A stretch of 64,000 nucleotides of DNA from Lysinibacillus xylanilyticus (GCF_001183605.1 NZ_LFXJ01000005.1:310001-374000); one strand, 5' to 3'; positions 1-8,470 are shown, counted from the first letter of the stretch. The notes: generated by a model from the letters alone, not told the origin. Made by a program: numbers and translations.

Positions 1-624
1 GCAACTATTGTCTCAAATGATACGTATACAGTTTCAATGGAAAGAATTAAAGAGCTTTCAACTCAATATAATAAGCTGAGCTCTAGCGATAAAAAACGTG
101 TTTCGAATGCTGCCATCTTAACAACTGCAGTTTCCGATGTAAAAAAAGTAGAATCATTTATAAAGACATATGAAAAATCATTTAATAGTAACCCATCAAC
201 TGTCATCAAAGCTTTTGATAAGCTTACATCAAAACAAATGAGTTTAGTAAGTCCACAAATACGACAATCTATTATAGATAAAGATCAAGGCCAACAACAG
301 TCAAATGAAATTGCTTTGAAATTGGTAGAATCAATTAATTCACTACTTGTAAATGGTGAATATATTGATGATTTGGAGACGAAAGTAAAAGAAATTCGTA
401 CAGCATATGATGGTCTTAGTGCTTCTGAAAAGAGCGTCGTGAAAAATTATTCTAAGCTAACTCAGGCCGAGAGTGACTTGAAAAAAGTAGCCGAGGTTCA
501 TGCTCTTTACGTACCAGCTAAGGACGATAACGCAGCTGCTCGTAAAGCTTGGCAAACTGCATATGGTAAACTCTCGAAGAAATTAGAAATTTTATATAAG
601 AAAATGTATGAAAACGATTTATAA
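1..624 (+). CDS. C-terminal part of a large repeat-containing surface-type protein (5' truncated by window)
   Basis: The frame is open from base 1 to the stop at 622-624, so the ATG at 37 is probably internal. The product is acidic/basic and helical, with imperfect repeats of the form AYxxLSxSEKxxVxNYxKLxxAE (YNKLSSSDKKRV and YDGLSASEKSVV are two of them). Repeats of this type occur in extracellular proteins of Bacillaceae, often C-terminal to SLH or Ig-like modules; that link is family knowledge, and no SLH or anchor motif is visible in this part. The end is a short charged tail (KKMYENDL). A strong terminator follows directly. The N-terminal domains that would define its role lie outside the window. 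Confidence 0.75.
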   Translation, partial: ATIVSNDTYTVSMERIKELSTQYNKLSSSDKKRVSNAAILTTAVSDVKKVESFIKTYEKSFNSNPSTVIKAFDKLTSKQMSLVSPQIRQSIIDKDQGQQQSNEIALKLVESINSLLVNGEYIDDLETKVKEIRTAYDGLSASEKSVVKNYSKLTQAESDLKKVAEVHALYVPAKDDNAAARKAWQTAYGKLSKKLEILYKKMYENDL

Positions 625-640
625 AAAATAGTTTAAACCC

Positions 641-678
641 AAACCCCGGATAATGAAATTTATTCGGGGTTTAATAAT
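641..678 (+). terminator. Rho-independent terminator
   Basis: AAACCCCGGATAA pairs with TTATTCGGGGTTT across a short TGAAA loop; it lies 17 bases after the stop of the surface-protein gene. The T-run after it is weak (TTTAATAATG). Confidence 0.75.
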
Positions 679-742
679 GTTAAAAAATATTGTGTTAATG
701 ACAATAAGGTGTCTTATTAAATGACTCTTTTATAAAATGAGA

Positions 743-800
743 GGTTGATTTCCGTTCCGACTGGGCGCTTTTATCGCTGCCGCTTCGCTTTCGCGCAGTA
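743..800 (+). repeat. Interspersed intergenic repeat (copy A/B composite)
   Basis: The first ~33 bases (GAGGTTGATTTCCG...GGGCGCTTT) are the reverse complement of a segment at 60585-60620. The second half (GCTGCCGCTTCGCTTTCGC) is the core unit of the tandem repeat at 60368-60489. The collagen-like open frame downstream begins exactly at the end of this repeat, so the repeat marks a break point that removed the gene's 5' part. Confidence 0.65.
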
Positions 801-1440
801 TACAGGACCACAGGGATCTATCGGTTTAACAGGAGTCAAAGGCGATAAGGGAAATCCTTTCGTGTATATTGATTTAACATCCTCTCAATTAGCTTTACTT
901 AAAGGTGAAAAGGAGATACCAGTCCTCTAGGTTTAACCGGACCTAAGGGAGCAACTGGTGATAGAGGTCCACAAGGAATACAAGGTGTGCAAGGTCCAGC
1001 GGGAAACGGACAATCATATGTTGTTTTCCAAAGAAAATTTACAACAACTGAAGGTCAAACAGTCTTTACATGGAATGCTGCTTTTGTTTATCCAGTTGGC
1101 ATTAAATGCTGTAGCTGTTTATATCAGCGGTAACAAGCAACCAAATGATGCCTTCATCGAGACTAATGGTTACACAGTCACCTTAAAGCAGCCATCAAAC
1201 CAAGGTGAATTCGTATTGATTGAAGCAATGCAAGCTGTTGTAGATTTGCAAGGACCATAAGGGATTAAAGGTGACATTGGACCAATTGGATTAACAGGGT
1301 CCAAAGGTGCTACAGGCGCACAAGGAATCCAAGGTGTTAAAGGTGAAACAGGTGCTAAAGGAGATACAGGAGCAACTGGTCCACAGGGAGTTAAGGGAGG
1401 TACAGGGGCAACCGGACTACAAGGATCGAAAGGTGGGTAA
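801..1440 (+). pseudogene. Decayed collagen-like (G-X-Y) tail-fibre/surface gene
   Basis: Collagen-type triplets are visible in more than one frame: [17 protein letters not shown] near 800-860, then after a frame change GLTGPKGATGDRGPQG from about 930, and after a stop at 1257-1259 [19 protein letters not shown] up to a stop at 1438-1440. Between the collagen blocks lies a beta-rich segment (QSYVVFQRKFTTTEGQTVFTW, then a continuation in another frame through KQPNDAFIETNGYTVTL). This resembles the repeat found in phage tail fibres and collagen-like exosporium proteins. No single frame covers it and the 5' end abuts an interspersed repeat, so I call it a pseudogene. The original function is probably surface or tail-fibre adhesion (inference). 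Confidence 0.7.
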
Positions 1441-1442
1441 AT

Positions 1443-1565
1443 GTAGATGAACATTTTAGCGATGTGATCGTAAAAACAGCGGGTGAAGATGAGGTATTAC
1501 GTTTTGCCAAACAGACGCTTAAAACAAAGGTTGAGGGATTACTTTTAAATCAAATTAACAAATGA
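1443..1565 (+). pseudogene. 40-codon C-terminal gene fragment, unrecognised
   Basis: Immediately after the collagen remnant an open frame reads VDEHFSDVIVKTAGEDEVLR and ends NQINK before TGA. It has no start codon or ribosome binding site and is followed by a terminator hairpin, so it looks like the 3' end of a deleted gene. I do not recognise the family. Confidence 0.4.
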
Positions 1566-1566
1566 A

Positions 1567-1595
1567 AGGTGCTTATTAATAGGTGCCTATTTTTT
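1567..1595 (+). terminator. Rho-independent terminator
   Basis: AGGTGC and GTGCCT arms (with G-U pairs) around TTATTAATAG, followed by TATTTTTT; it follows the 40-codon fragment. Confidence 0.5.
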
Positions 1596-1603
1596 ATGCA
1601 ATT

Positions 1604-1630
1604 AAAAAAGCCACTCATTTGAGTGACCTT
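1604..1630 (-). terminator. Rho-independent terminator of the Ltp-like gene
   Basis: Read on the minus strand: GTCACTCAAATGAGTGGC followed by TTTTTT. It lies 40 bases after the stop of the minus-strand gene at 1670-2155. Confidence 0.8.
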
Positions 1631-1669
1631 TGGCGTGCCTTCCACAATAATTAGTGTGGAGGGTATTAC

Positions 1670-2155
1670 TTATTTTAAATTATCAATCGCGTATTGAGCT
1701 TCTTCTGGAGTAAATTTCTCTCCGTATTCTGAAATTAATTGGTCATAAATAGCCGAATCTGACATGTTCATAGTTTCTGAGTATGATTGAGCTTTTTTTA
1801 ATGCATTTTCTTTCCAATCAAAAACAATGTTATCGATAGCGTATTGAGCTGCTTCTACAGGGAAATTCTCTCCGTGTTCAGAAGTCAACTGGTCAAAAAT
1901 ACCTGCCTTTGACATTTTCATAGTTTTTGCGTAGGACTCCGCTTTCTTTAACGCTGATTTATATTCTCTAGGAACACTTGCCTCTTTTGATTCTTCTGCA
2001 TTTTCTTGAGGTTTAGCTGATGTTTCAATCTTTTTATCAGTGCTATCACTTTTATTCTTAGTTGAATCATCACCGCCTCCAAGTGCAGCGATGATTACCC
2101 CTAGAATGATTAAGGCTATTATTCCTCCACATCCAAATTTGAAAAATTTCTTCAT
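1670..2155 (-). CDS. Ltp-like membrane-anchored protein with two helix-turn-helix repeats
   Basis: This is a 161-residue protein. Residues ~5-27 form one membrane segment (GGIIALIILGVIIAAL), followed by a low-complexity linker rich in S, K and E (~30-65). Two near-identical ~45-residue repeats follow (ALKKAESYAKTMKMSKAGIF and ALKKAQSYSETMNMSDSAIY, each ending EAAQYAIDN or EEAQYAIDN). These match the Ltp repeat of 'host cell surface-exposed lipoprotein' (PF07553). The founding member, Ltp of streptococcal phage TP-J34, blocks DNA injection by other phages. There is no clear lipobox: the Cys at residue 9 precedes the hydrophobic stretch. The protein is therefore more likely a signal-anchor form. 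The GGGAGAGATACT-ATG context fixes the start. The gene stands alone and ends in its own terminator. A superinfection-exclusion role is inference. Confidence 0.75.
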   Translation of the reverse strand: MKKFFKFGCGGIIALIILGVIIAALGGGDDSTKNKSDSTDKKIETSAKPQENAEESKEASVPREYKSALKKAESYAKTMKMSKAGIFDQLTSEHGENFPVEAAQYAIDNIVFDWKENALKKAQSYSETMNMSDSAIYDQLISEYGEKFTPEEAQYAIDNLK

Positions 2156-2290
2156 AGTATCTCTCCCTCAATATGTAATATTTAGTTCGTATAAAACTAT
2201 ACCAAATTTACTATAATGTGTCAGTATAATTTGGAGAAAAAAACAGACAACTTTAATTAGTTATCTGTTAAACAGTACCTGCTCAAAGTT

Positions 2291-3175
2291 ATGACTTGTA
2301 GCTCTCTAGCAAACTATGCGGCAACTTTTAAGTTTACGGGGAAAAGTGCACATGCAGCAGCAGCACCACATCTAGGAAGAAGTGCATTAGATACAGTTGA
2401 ACTCATGAATGTTGGGGTAAACTATTTACGTGAGCATATCATTCCAGAAGCGCGCGTGCATTATGCGGTTACAAATACAGGAGGAACATCTCCAAATGTT
2501 GTTCAACCATATGCAGAGGTGACATACTTAGTTAGAGCGCCTAAAAAGCATCAAGTACAAGAGATTTATCAACGTGTTAAAAATATTGCTAAAGGCGCAA
2601 CGTTAATGACTGAAACATCGTTAGAAATTGCCTTCGAGGGAGCTGCTTCAAATCTTATTCCAAATAAAACACTTTATGATGCGATGCAAAAACAAATACT
2701 TGATTTAGGAATGCCAACTTATACAATAGAAGACGAGCAGCATGCCCAAGCGATTTTTAATACATTTTCTCCTGAAATTCAGGCAACATCGTTAATTGGT
2801 CTAAAAAAAGATGATGTCACGCAGCTACAAGGTAAAGTTATTGCTAACCACATTCCAAGTGTCCTACCTGAGTTTATATTGGGTGGATCAACGGACGTTG
2901 GCGATGTAAGCTGGAATGTCCCAACTGTTCAATGTACAACGGTATGTATGGCACTTGGTACACCACTTCATACTTGGCAAGTTGTATCACAGGGGGTTAT
3001 GCCAATAGCGCATAAAGGGATGCTACAGGCAGCAAAAATTATGGCTTGTACTGCTGTTGATTTAATTGACAATCCAGCACTTATTGAAGAAGCTAAAAAA
3101 GAATGGAAGGAACGTCTGGATGGAGAGACTTATGTTTCGTTAATTCCAGAAGGTACTTTGCCTCCAAAACAGTAA
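2291..3175 (+). pseudogene. 5'-truncated M20-family amidohydrolase (AbgB-like)
   Basis: The 294-residue frame corresponds to the C-terminal two thirds of M20 aminoacylase/AbgB-type hydrolases. It holds the lid/dimerisation domain (GKSAHAAAAPHLGRSALD, NTGGTSPNVVQPYAEV) and the end of the catalytic domain (GGSTDVGDVSWNVPTVQ, GTPLHTWQ). The N-terminal ~180 residues, with most metal ligands (HxCGHD and GxxD motifs), are absent. There is no ribosome binding site before the ATG, and the first residues (TCSSLANY) fall in the middle of the family alignment. The upstream DNA is the unrelated spacer after the Ltp gene. I conclude that a deletion removed the 5' end; catalysis is not expected. Confidence 0.8.
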
Positions 3176-3190
3176 AAAGTTATTCCATAT

Positions 3191-3229
3191 AGAGTCTTCA
3201 TAGGGTAAACTATGGAGGCTCTGTTTTTG
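3191..3229 (+). terminator. Rho-independent terminator
   Basis: AGAGTCTTCATAG / CTATGGAGGCTCT stem with a GGTAAA loop, then GTTTTTG; it ends the M20 pseudogene unit. Confidence 0.8.
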
Positions 3230-3311
3230 CCTATTATTAAGTTTTTTTAGTAAAGTGTACTTATTGAGTAGTTATGGTGTAAAATGCCATTTTTTGAAAG
3301 GAGATCACAAA

Positions 3312-4283
3312 ATGCCAACAGATCATATCAATCATAATAACAATCACCTTGCGGCAGAATGGGTGAAACAGTTTCGTCCTTATGCTAAAGAGGGAAAATG
3401 TGCAAGTTATATTCCCGCTTTAGCGGAAAAAGATCCAAATCAATTAGCGATTTCGATTATCGGTACTAATAATGAGGAAATGAAAGCTGGAGAGACAACT
3501 GAACTTTTTACTCTGCAAAGTGTTTCAAAAGTCGTTACATTTATTTTAGCGTGTATGGAACGGGGATTATCTTATGTTTTAGAACGAGTAGATGTAGAAC
3601 CTACAGGTGACACCTTCAATTCAATCATTCGACTAGAAAGCCATCAGCCTGGAAAACCTTTTAATCCAATGATTAATGCAGGAGCAATTACAGTATCTTC
3701 TATGCTTGACGGAAATTCTCCGCAAGAAAAGGTTTCAAAAATCCTTCAATTTTTAGAACAAATCGTTGGTAAGGAATTAAAAGTTAATGAAGAGGTTTAT
3801 CAATCTGAGTGGCAAACTGCTAATCGAAACCGTTCTTTAGCTTATTATTTAATGGATTCTGGCTTTTTAGACTGTCCTGTAGAAGAGGCATTGGAGGTTT
3901 ATTTGAAACAATGTGCTATTGAAGTAAATGTTTCGGATTTAGCAATGATTGGTTTAGTAATTGCCAATGACGGCTATCATCCTCATTCAAATGTACAGCT
4001 ATTTCCTAAGCAAGTAGCGAAATTAGCGAAAGCATTGATGGTTACTTGCGGTATGTATAATGCTTCTGGTAAATTTGCAGCATTTATAGGGTTACCTGCT
4101 AAAAGTGGTGTCTCTGGAGCGATTTTAGCGGCTGTGCCAAGTCACGCAGGCTTAGATTCACCTTTTCCTACTGGCTGTGGCATTGGGATTTATGGGCCAG
4201 CAATCGATGACATCGGGAACAGTGTAGCCGGAGTGAATTTACTAAAGCATATCGCTACCGAGTGGAATATGAATATTTTTTAA
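3312..4283 (+). CDS. glsA: Glutaminase A
   Basis: A 323-residue cytosolic serine-dependent glutaminase that hydrolyses L-glutamine to glutamate and ammonia. The beta-lactamase-like S-x-x-K motif is at S70-V-S-K73 (FTLQSVSKVV), followed by NPMINAGAI, a YQSEWQTANRNRSLAY segment and the C-terminal KSGVSGAILAAVP. Length matches the family (309-327 residues in B. subtilis YlaM/YbgJ). I start at the ATG preceded by AAAGGAGATCACAAA; an in-frame start 57 bases upstream has no ribosome binding site. It is monocistronic with a strong terminator. It sits next to a convergent glycine-regulated permease, so the two share only a nitrogen-metabolism theme. Confidence 0.93.
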   Translation: MPTDHINHNNNHLAAEWVKQFRPYAKEGKCASYIPALAEKDPNQLAISIIGTNNEEMKAGETTELFTLQSVSKVVTFILACMERGLSYVLERVDVEPTGDTFNSIIRLESHQPGKPFNPMINAGAITVSSMLDGNSPQEKVSKILQFLEQIVGKELKVNEEVYQSEWQTANRNRSLAYYLMDSGFLDCPVEEALEVYLKQCAIEVNVSDLAMIGLVIANDGYHPHSNVQLFPKQVAKLAKALMVTCGMYNASGKFAAFIGLPAKSGVSGAILAAVPSHAGLDSPFPTGCGIGIYGPAIDDIGNSVAGVNLLKHIATEWNMNIF

Positions 4284-4295
4284 TCAATCAAAGAG

Positions 4296-4332
4296 AGATG
4301 ACTTCAGTAAAATATACGAAGTCATCTTTTTG
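4296..4332 (+). terminator. Rho-independent terminator of glsA
   Basis: AGATGACTTC / GAAGTCATCT stem followed by TTTTTG. Confidence 0.85.
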
Positions 4333-4367
4333 TTTATTTTGCTGTGGTTTCGCTTTCGGGCAAAAAA

Positions 4368-4414
4368 TAAAGCCCTGAATAGGATCACTTTCTGCAAAGT
4401 GTCACTATCCAGGA
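4368..4414 (-). terminator. Rho-independent terminator of the permease gene
   Basis: On the minus strand, CCTGGATAGTGACACTTT pairs with AAAGTGATCCTATTCAGG around GCAG, then a T-rich tail. Confidence 0.75.
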
Positions 4415-4431
4415 CAATTCATTTCACCGTA

Positions 4432-5772
4432 TTAGTTCTTTCTTTTCATTTTATAAATAATCATTAGTATGATAAACCAAATTGGTGTTAACAGTAATGC
4501 GGTACGTGTTGCCTCTGAAATGAACATCACTATTAATAGGAATGCAAAGAAGGCGAGTACTAAATAGTTCACAAACGGAGTAAAAGGTGCCTTGAAAGTC
4601 GATGCTTCATGAAGTGCACGATTTTTACGTTTATAAATGATATGAGAGATTAAAATAATACTCCACACCCAAATAAAGCAAATAGCACTAATCGTCGTTA
4701 CAACACTAAAGGCATTTTCAGGCATTAATTTACTTAGTAAAGCACCGGCGGAAACTACAATTGCAGACACAACGAGTGCGTTACTTGGCACACTGTTCTT
4801 ATTAAGCTTTGCAAACTTTGGCGAAGCTTGCTTGTTGTTTCCAAGATTAAAAAGCATCCGGCTTGTAGAAAATAAACCACTATTACCAGCCGAAGCGGCA
4901 GATGTTAGTACGACAAAATTAATAATACCTGCAGCAATGGGAATACCAGCTAGCGTAAATACTTGTACAAATGGGCTACTTGAGGCAGACATTTCATACC
5001 AAGGATTAATGCATAAAATAACAAATAATGCCCCTACGTAGAATAATAAAATGCGTAATGGAATTTTGTTAATGGCAGAAGGGATATTTTTTTTAGGATT
5101 GGCCGTTTCTGCAGCAGATACCCCTACTAATTCGACACCAACAAAAGCGAAAACAACCATTTGGAATGCCATTAGGAATCCGTATAGGCCGTTCGGGAAT
5201 AACCCACCATGTGCCCAAAGATTTTCAACTGTTACTGTGCCAGAGCTCGTTTGAAAGCCTGTAAATAACATGATTAGGCCAATAACAATCAGCGCCACAA
5301 TTGTGATGACTTTTATAAGTGCAAACCAAAATTCTAGTTCGCCAAATAGTTTTACAGTTAGTAAATTTAAAATTAATAACAGTACTAGACAGCCAATTGC
5401 AGGCACCCATTGAGGTATATCAAACCAATAATGTGTATAAACGCCGACAGCAATAATATCTGCCATAGCGGTCATGACCCAGCAGAACCAGTATGTCCAG
5501 CCAGTGATGTAACCTGCCCATGGTCCTATGTATTCAGATGCAAAATCAGTAAATGATGTATAGCCAGCATTTGATAATAATAGTTCACCTAATGCCCGCA
5601 TAACAAAAAATAAGGCGGTTCCGACAATGAGATAGGCAAAGATGATGGATGGTCCCGCTAAAGCAATGGCTTTACCTGATCCTAAAAATAAGCCAGTACC
5701 TATTGTTCCGCCAATTGCAATGAGCTGCACATGGCGATTTTTTAACTCTCGTTTTAATTGTTGTTGTTCCAC
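4432..5772 (-). CDS. Amino-acid permease of the APC family (D-serine/D-alanine/glycine transporter type), glycine-riboswitch controlled
   Basis: A 446-residue integral membrane protein with about 12 hydrophobic segments. The APC signature is at the N-terminus: LKNRHVQLIAIGGTIGTGLF and GKAIALAGPS. EFWFALIKV in the middle and the later AAETANPKKNIPSAINK loop place it in the CycA/AapA/YtnA branch, which imports small neutral amino acids by H+ symport. I start at the GTG at 5770-5772 because GAGGGGG lies six bases upstream. The longer frame to 5871 would translate through the riboswitch terminator. A glycine aptamer and a terminator lie in the 5' leader, so glycine (or alanine) is the likely substrate (inference). 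It ends in a long hairpin facing glsA. Confidence 0.88.
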   Translation of the reverse strand: MEQQQLKRELKNRHVQLIAIGGTIGTGLFLGSGKAIALAGPSIIFAYLIVGTALFFVMRALGELLLSNAGYTSFTDFASEYIGPWAGYITGWTYWFCWVMTAMADIIAVGVYTHYWFDIPQWVPAIGCLVLLLILNLLTVKLFGELEFWFALIKVITIVALIVIGLIMLFTGFQTSSGTVTVENLWAHGGLFPNGLYGFLMAFQMVVFAFVGVELVGVSAAETANPKKNIPSAINKIPLRILLFYVGALFVILCINPWYEMSASSSPFVQVFTLAGIPIAAGIINFVVLTSAASAGNSGLFSTSRMLFNLGNNKQASPKFAKLNKNSVPSNALVVSAIVVSAGALLSKLMPENAFSVVTTISAICFIWVWSIILISHIIYKRKNRALHEASTFKAPFTPFVNYLVLAFFAFLLIVMFISEATRTALLLTPIWFIILMIIYKMKRKN

Positions 5773-5812
5773 GTTGATCCCCCTCAAAGATACGTAAAAA
5801 CTATGACTGGAA

Positions 5813-5845
5813 AATAAAAAAGAGACTAGTAGTGACACTAGTCTC
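5813..5845 (-). terminator. Leader terminator (expression platform) of the glycine riboswitch
   Basis: On the minus strand, GAGACTAGTG...CACTACTAGTCTC forms a near-perfect hairpin followed by TTTTTTATTTT. It sits between the aptamer and the permease start, as expected for transcriptional control. Confidence 0.8.
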
Positions 5846-5942
5846 GTAAACGACAGAATAACAAATACCAATTACGGATGTTGTATGTAAAAAAAAGAAA
5901 ACATTCGTATGGTATAGCTTTCATGTTGAAAGTTGATATTAC

Positions 5943-6030
5943 TCCTCTGTCCTTTTGCCTGAGATAGTGAACCCTTCGGCGACGCAAAATGCGCTCTCTC
6001 CAGAACTGCTCCTGCTATAGTGTTATCCAT
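5943..6030 (-). promoter_or_regulatory. Glycine riboswitch
   Basis: Read on the minus strand, the sequence contains the glycine aptamer landmarks: CTGGAGAGAGC, GCGTCGCCGAAGGG, ACTATCTCAGGCAAAAGGAC and a terminal AGAGGAGT. The CAAAAGGACAGAGG core is the diagnostic part of the gcvT-type motif. I see one full aptamer. Just upstream on the minus strand (6020-6060) AGCTATGAATGCTATGG can fold into a hairpin and could be the 'ghost' partner seen with singleton glycine aptamers. The downstream terminator plus the transporter gene suggest regulation by transcription termination. The direction (on or off) cannot be read with certainty; glycine switches for gcvT are ON, whereas some transporter switches are OFF. 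Confidence 0.88.
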
Positions 6031-6413
6031 AGCATTCATAGCTTGTATTGTATGTCTTGATGACATTATTTTAAGATATTATAAATCCTAACAGTGCCTG
6101 CTTAATTATTCAAGAGTAAATTTCAGTTATTTTCAGAAAAAAAGAAGATTGGAGTTCGTCTAGGTAAATTTTTAACGAAAAATAGTATTTTTAGACATAT
6201 GTTAATTTAAGGATAATATATAATTCGCGGTTTAAAGTGGTGTATCTCTGAAAATTATGAATGGCATTTTTAAAAATGTATGATCTTTTGTATAAGTTGG
6301 TGATGGGAATGTAATAAGTATATTATCTCACGTTGCTTTTCCTTTTTCTGTAGAACTAACTTGTCAGACGTTATACAATATATATAATATAGTAGAAACT
6401 CAGAATTTTTTGC

Positions 6414-6456
6414 AAAAAGAAACCATCTCATAGTTATTTGAGATGGTTTCTTTTTG
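6414..6456. terminator. Bidirectional terminator hairpin
   Basis: AAAAGAAACCATCTCA / TGAGATGGTTTCTTTTT with a TAGTTATT loop; A-run on one side and T-run on the other. Confidence 0.75.
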
Positions 6457-6463
6457 TATCAAT

Positions 6464-6600
6464 TTTGCCTCGGCATAATTGCGTCCGGAATCGGCTTTGT
6501 GCTTGCACAAAGAACTCCTTTCCGATTTCCGTGACATCTGCCAGAGGCTTTAACTTCTTTCAACAGATTTTTGATACATCTGCTGAAAGAAGTTAGAACA
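6464..6600. repeat. Interspersed intergenic repeat with 17-bp-stem hairpin
   Basis: GCCTCGGCATAATTGCGTCC followed by GGAATCGGCTTTGTGCTTG recurs in inverse orientation at 23592-23640 and partly at 29554-29592. The second half holds AACTTCTTTCAACAGAT (6552-6568) facing ATCTGCTGAAAGAAGTT (6578-6594), a 17-bp stem with one mismatch. A piece of this arm (ACTTCTTTCAGCA) also occurs at 23199-23212. Confidence 0.7.
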
Positions 6601-6614
6601 AAGTGAAATTGGTA

Positions 6615-6661
6615 AATATAAATAAATTTACTTAGTTTTCATGAGTAGATTTATTTATATT
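6615..6661. terminator. A/T-rich inverted repeat after yqhL
   Basis: AATATAAATAAATTTACT (6615-6632) and AGTAGATTTATTTATATT (6644-6661) are near-perfect inverted repeats just past the yqhL stop. There is no clean T-run, so terminator function is tentative. Confidence 0.4.
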
Positions 6662-6685
6662 AGTCACTTATGTCTTATCGATTTT

Positions 6686-7075
6686 TTAATTTTGTTTTTT
6701 GGACTTTATTTTACCTGTCCAAGTACGGAAGCCGCCTTGAAGTTGGTAAATTTGGTTGTAGCCACGTTTTTTAAGAAACATAGCAGCACGTGAGCTACGG
6801 CCTGTATTTTGACAGTATAAATATACTGGTAAATCTGGGCGAATTTCTTTGTAACGTTGACGTAGAGTTGTTGAAGGAACATTGCGCGCGCCAAGAATGT
6901 GACCAGCATCAAATTCTTTTTGTTCACGTACGTCGATAAGCTGAGCTTTACGATAGCCTTCAATAAATTGTTCTTGTGTTAGGTTTGTTACGGCTTTTTT
7001 TAGTCGAAGGGCATTGATAGCGATATATGCAATTACGACTACTAAAATTACACCGATTGTGATAAGTATGTTCAA
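6686..7075 (-). CDS. yqhL: Membrane-anchored rhodanese-domain protein YqhL
   Basis: 129 residues: an N-terminal membrane helix (residues ~4-22, ITIGVILVVVIAYIAINAL) and a single rhodanese domain. The domain shows the CH2A-like LIDVREQKEFDAGHILGARN and the active-site loop C88-QNTGRS. The Cys is present, so sulfurtransferase or persulfide-carrier activity is possible. Size and divergent pairing with lipM match B. subtilis yqhL. GAAAGGGGTAAGAAATTTTG precedes the ATG on the minus strand. Confidence 0.88.
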   Translation of the reverse strand: MNILITIGVILVVVIAYIAINALRLKKAVTNLTQEQFIEGYRKAQLIDVREQKEFDAGHILGARNVPSTTLRQRYKEIRPDLPVYLYCQNTGRSSRAAMFLKKRGYNQIYQLQGGFRTWTGKIKSKKQN

Positions 7076-7437
7076 AATTTCTTACCCCTTTCTATCTTCT
7101 TTATTATTATAAAAGATGCGCTAGCGATAGTCCAATGAGTTTGATAAAATTAATTAGATTGTGGCTAGAATTAATCTATCTTTATAAATACGGATTATAT
7201 TAGTGAACTGTCACAGAACCATTCCACTATTTTCTTGGATTAGGGTGGGGGATACTTTTATAAAGAATAGAACTAAACGCAGAGTGTTAAAATGAGGCTG
7301 AGAGAATCCTTTGGGCTCATCGGACGCCACCAAGAAAGCGCACAGCCAAAATGGAAATCTACCTCACGTAATTGTGATGAGACTTATTTTTGCACACATT
7401 CGCAAAGTTTAATTTAATATTTTTAGGAGATGAAAAT
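7076..7437. other. Divergent promoter region yqhL/lipM with degenerate repeat
   Basis: About 360 bases without a gene. 7311-7376 (AAGAAAGCGCACAGCC...GGAAATCTACCTCAC) is a degenerate copy of the segment at 60575-60620. No promoter could be assigned with confidence. Confidence 0.5.
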
Positions 7438-8268
7438 ATGACAACTTGGTATTTTTTAAATTCAGGGAAATGTAGCCCTTCTTTTAATATGGCTTTAGAT
7501 GAAGCATTACTTGATTGGCATAGTGAAGGTTTAATCCCACCAGTCATTCGTTTTTATGAATGGGAGCCAGCAACTCTTTCGATTGGGTATTTTCAGCAAG
7601 CGAAAAGAGATATTAATCTAGAAGCGGTAAGAGAACAAGGACTAGGCTTTGTTCGTCGTCCAACAGGTGGTAGAGCTGTTTTACATGAACATGAGTTGAC
7701 GTATAGCATCATTGTTTCAGAAAGCTATCCAGATATGCCTGAATCAGTGACAGAGGCATATAGAGTGTTAAGTGAAGGTATATTGCAAGGTTTTCATAAT
7801 CTAGGTATGGATGCTTATTTTAGTGTACCTGATACAGAAGAACAAAGAGCAGACTTAAAGAAACCAAAAAGCGCAGTTTGCTTTGATGCACCAAGCTGGT
7901 ATGAGCTTGTTGTAGAAGGTAAAAAAGTAGCAGGTAGTGCACAAACTCGTCAAAAAGGTGTTATTTTACAGCACGGAGCTATTTTACTTGATTTAGATCA
8001 AGAAAAATTATTGTCTGTCTTCAATTTTTCAAGTGAAGAGGCGAAGGACCGTATGCGTAGAAAGATGCCAGAGAAAGCGGTTGCTATCAATAACCTTGTT
8101 AAAGAACCAGTGACTATTGAACAATGTGTGACAGCTTTTAGAGATGGTTTTGCAAAATCGTTGCAAATTGATTTAAAACCATTTACACTTTCTGAGGAGC
8201 AATTAGAATATGTACATGCACTAGAAGAAAAAAAATATGCATGTGATGATTGGAACTTCAAAAAATAA
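7438..8268 (+). CDS. lipM: Octanoyltransferase LipM
   Basis: A 276-residue enzyme that moves the octanoyl group from octanoyl-ACP to the lipoyl carrier protein (GcvH) in de novo lipoate synthesis. It has the BPL/LplA-type fold signature: [28 protein letters not shown] and [11 protein letters not shown]. The acyl-accepting cysteine is C148 in [12 protein letters not shown], matching Cys150 of B. subtilis LipM. The ATG is preceded by TAGGAGATGAAAAT; the 16-codon upstream extension lacks a ribosome binding site. It is monocistronic and divergent from yqhL, as in B. subtilis. Confidence 0.93.
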   Translation: MTTWYFLNSGKCSPSFNMALDEALLDWHSEGLIPPVIRFYEWEPATLSIGYFQQAKRDINLEAVREQGLGFVRRPTGGRAVLHEHELTYSIIVSESYPDMPESVTEAYRVLSEGILQGFHNLGMDAYFSVPDTEEQRADLKKPKSAVCFDAPSWYELVVEGKKVAGSAQTRQKGVILQHGAILLDLDQEKLLSVFNFSSEEAKDRMRRKMPEKAVAINNLVKEPVTIEQCVTAFRDGFAKSLQIDLKPFTLSEEQLEYVHALEEKKYACDDWNFKK

Positions 8269-8393
8269 AAAATGGTATAAGAAAAATATTTTTTTAGCGT
8301 TCAACCCTTGTAGTAACAAGCAGTTAGCATTCCGTTCGAAATTGCAAGAGTTGAATTAAAAAACTATATATAGTATCTTTTTTTAAGAAACAT

Positions 8394-8431
8394 ACACAAT
8401 ATGTAGTGTTTAACGACACATGATATTGTGT
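8394..8431 (+). promoter_or_regulatory. Two NrdR-box-like operators upstream of nrdJ
   Basis: ACACAATATGTAGTGT (8394-8409) and ACACATGATATTGTGT (8416-8431) both resemble the NrdR consensus ACACWATATATWGTGT. Their starts are 22 bases apart, about two helical turns, as is usual for tandem NrdR sites. They lie 40-75 bases before the nrdJ start. Confidence 0.75.
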
Positions 8432-8470
8432 ATTTATATTTGTAAAGCAGAAAATAAGGGAGGCAAAACG

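Larger units (their letters stand above)
6067..6685. other. Gene-free interval: A/T-rich spacer, bidirectional hairpin, interspersed repeat
   Basis: About 620 bases separate the riboswitch leader (minus) from yqhL (minus). 6067-6410 is A/T-rich without a supported gene. The rest holds a bidirectional terminator, an interspersed repeat and an A/T-rich inverted repeat, all listed separately. Confidence 0.7.

Noticed and set aside
1170..1454. Minus-strand proline-rich protein
   Set aside because: It is the antisense reading of collagen-type G-X-Y codons on the plus strand.
5773..6066. Upstream extension of the permease and a short minus-strand frame over the leader
   Set aside because: These frames translate the glycine riboswitch and its terminator; the GTG at 5772 has the proper ribosome binding site.
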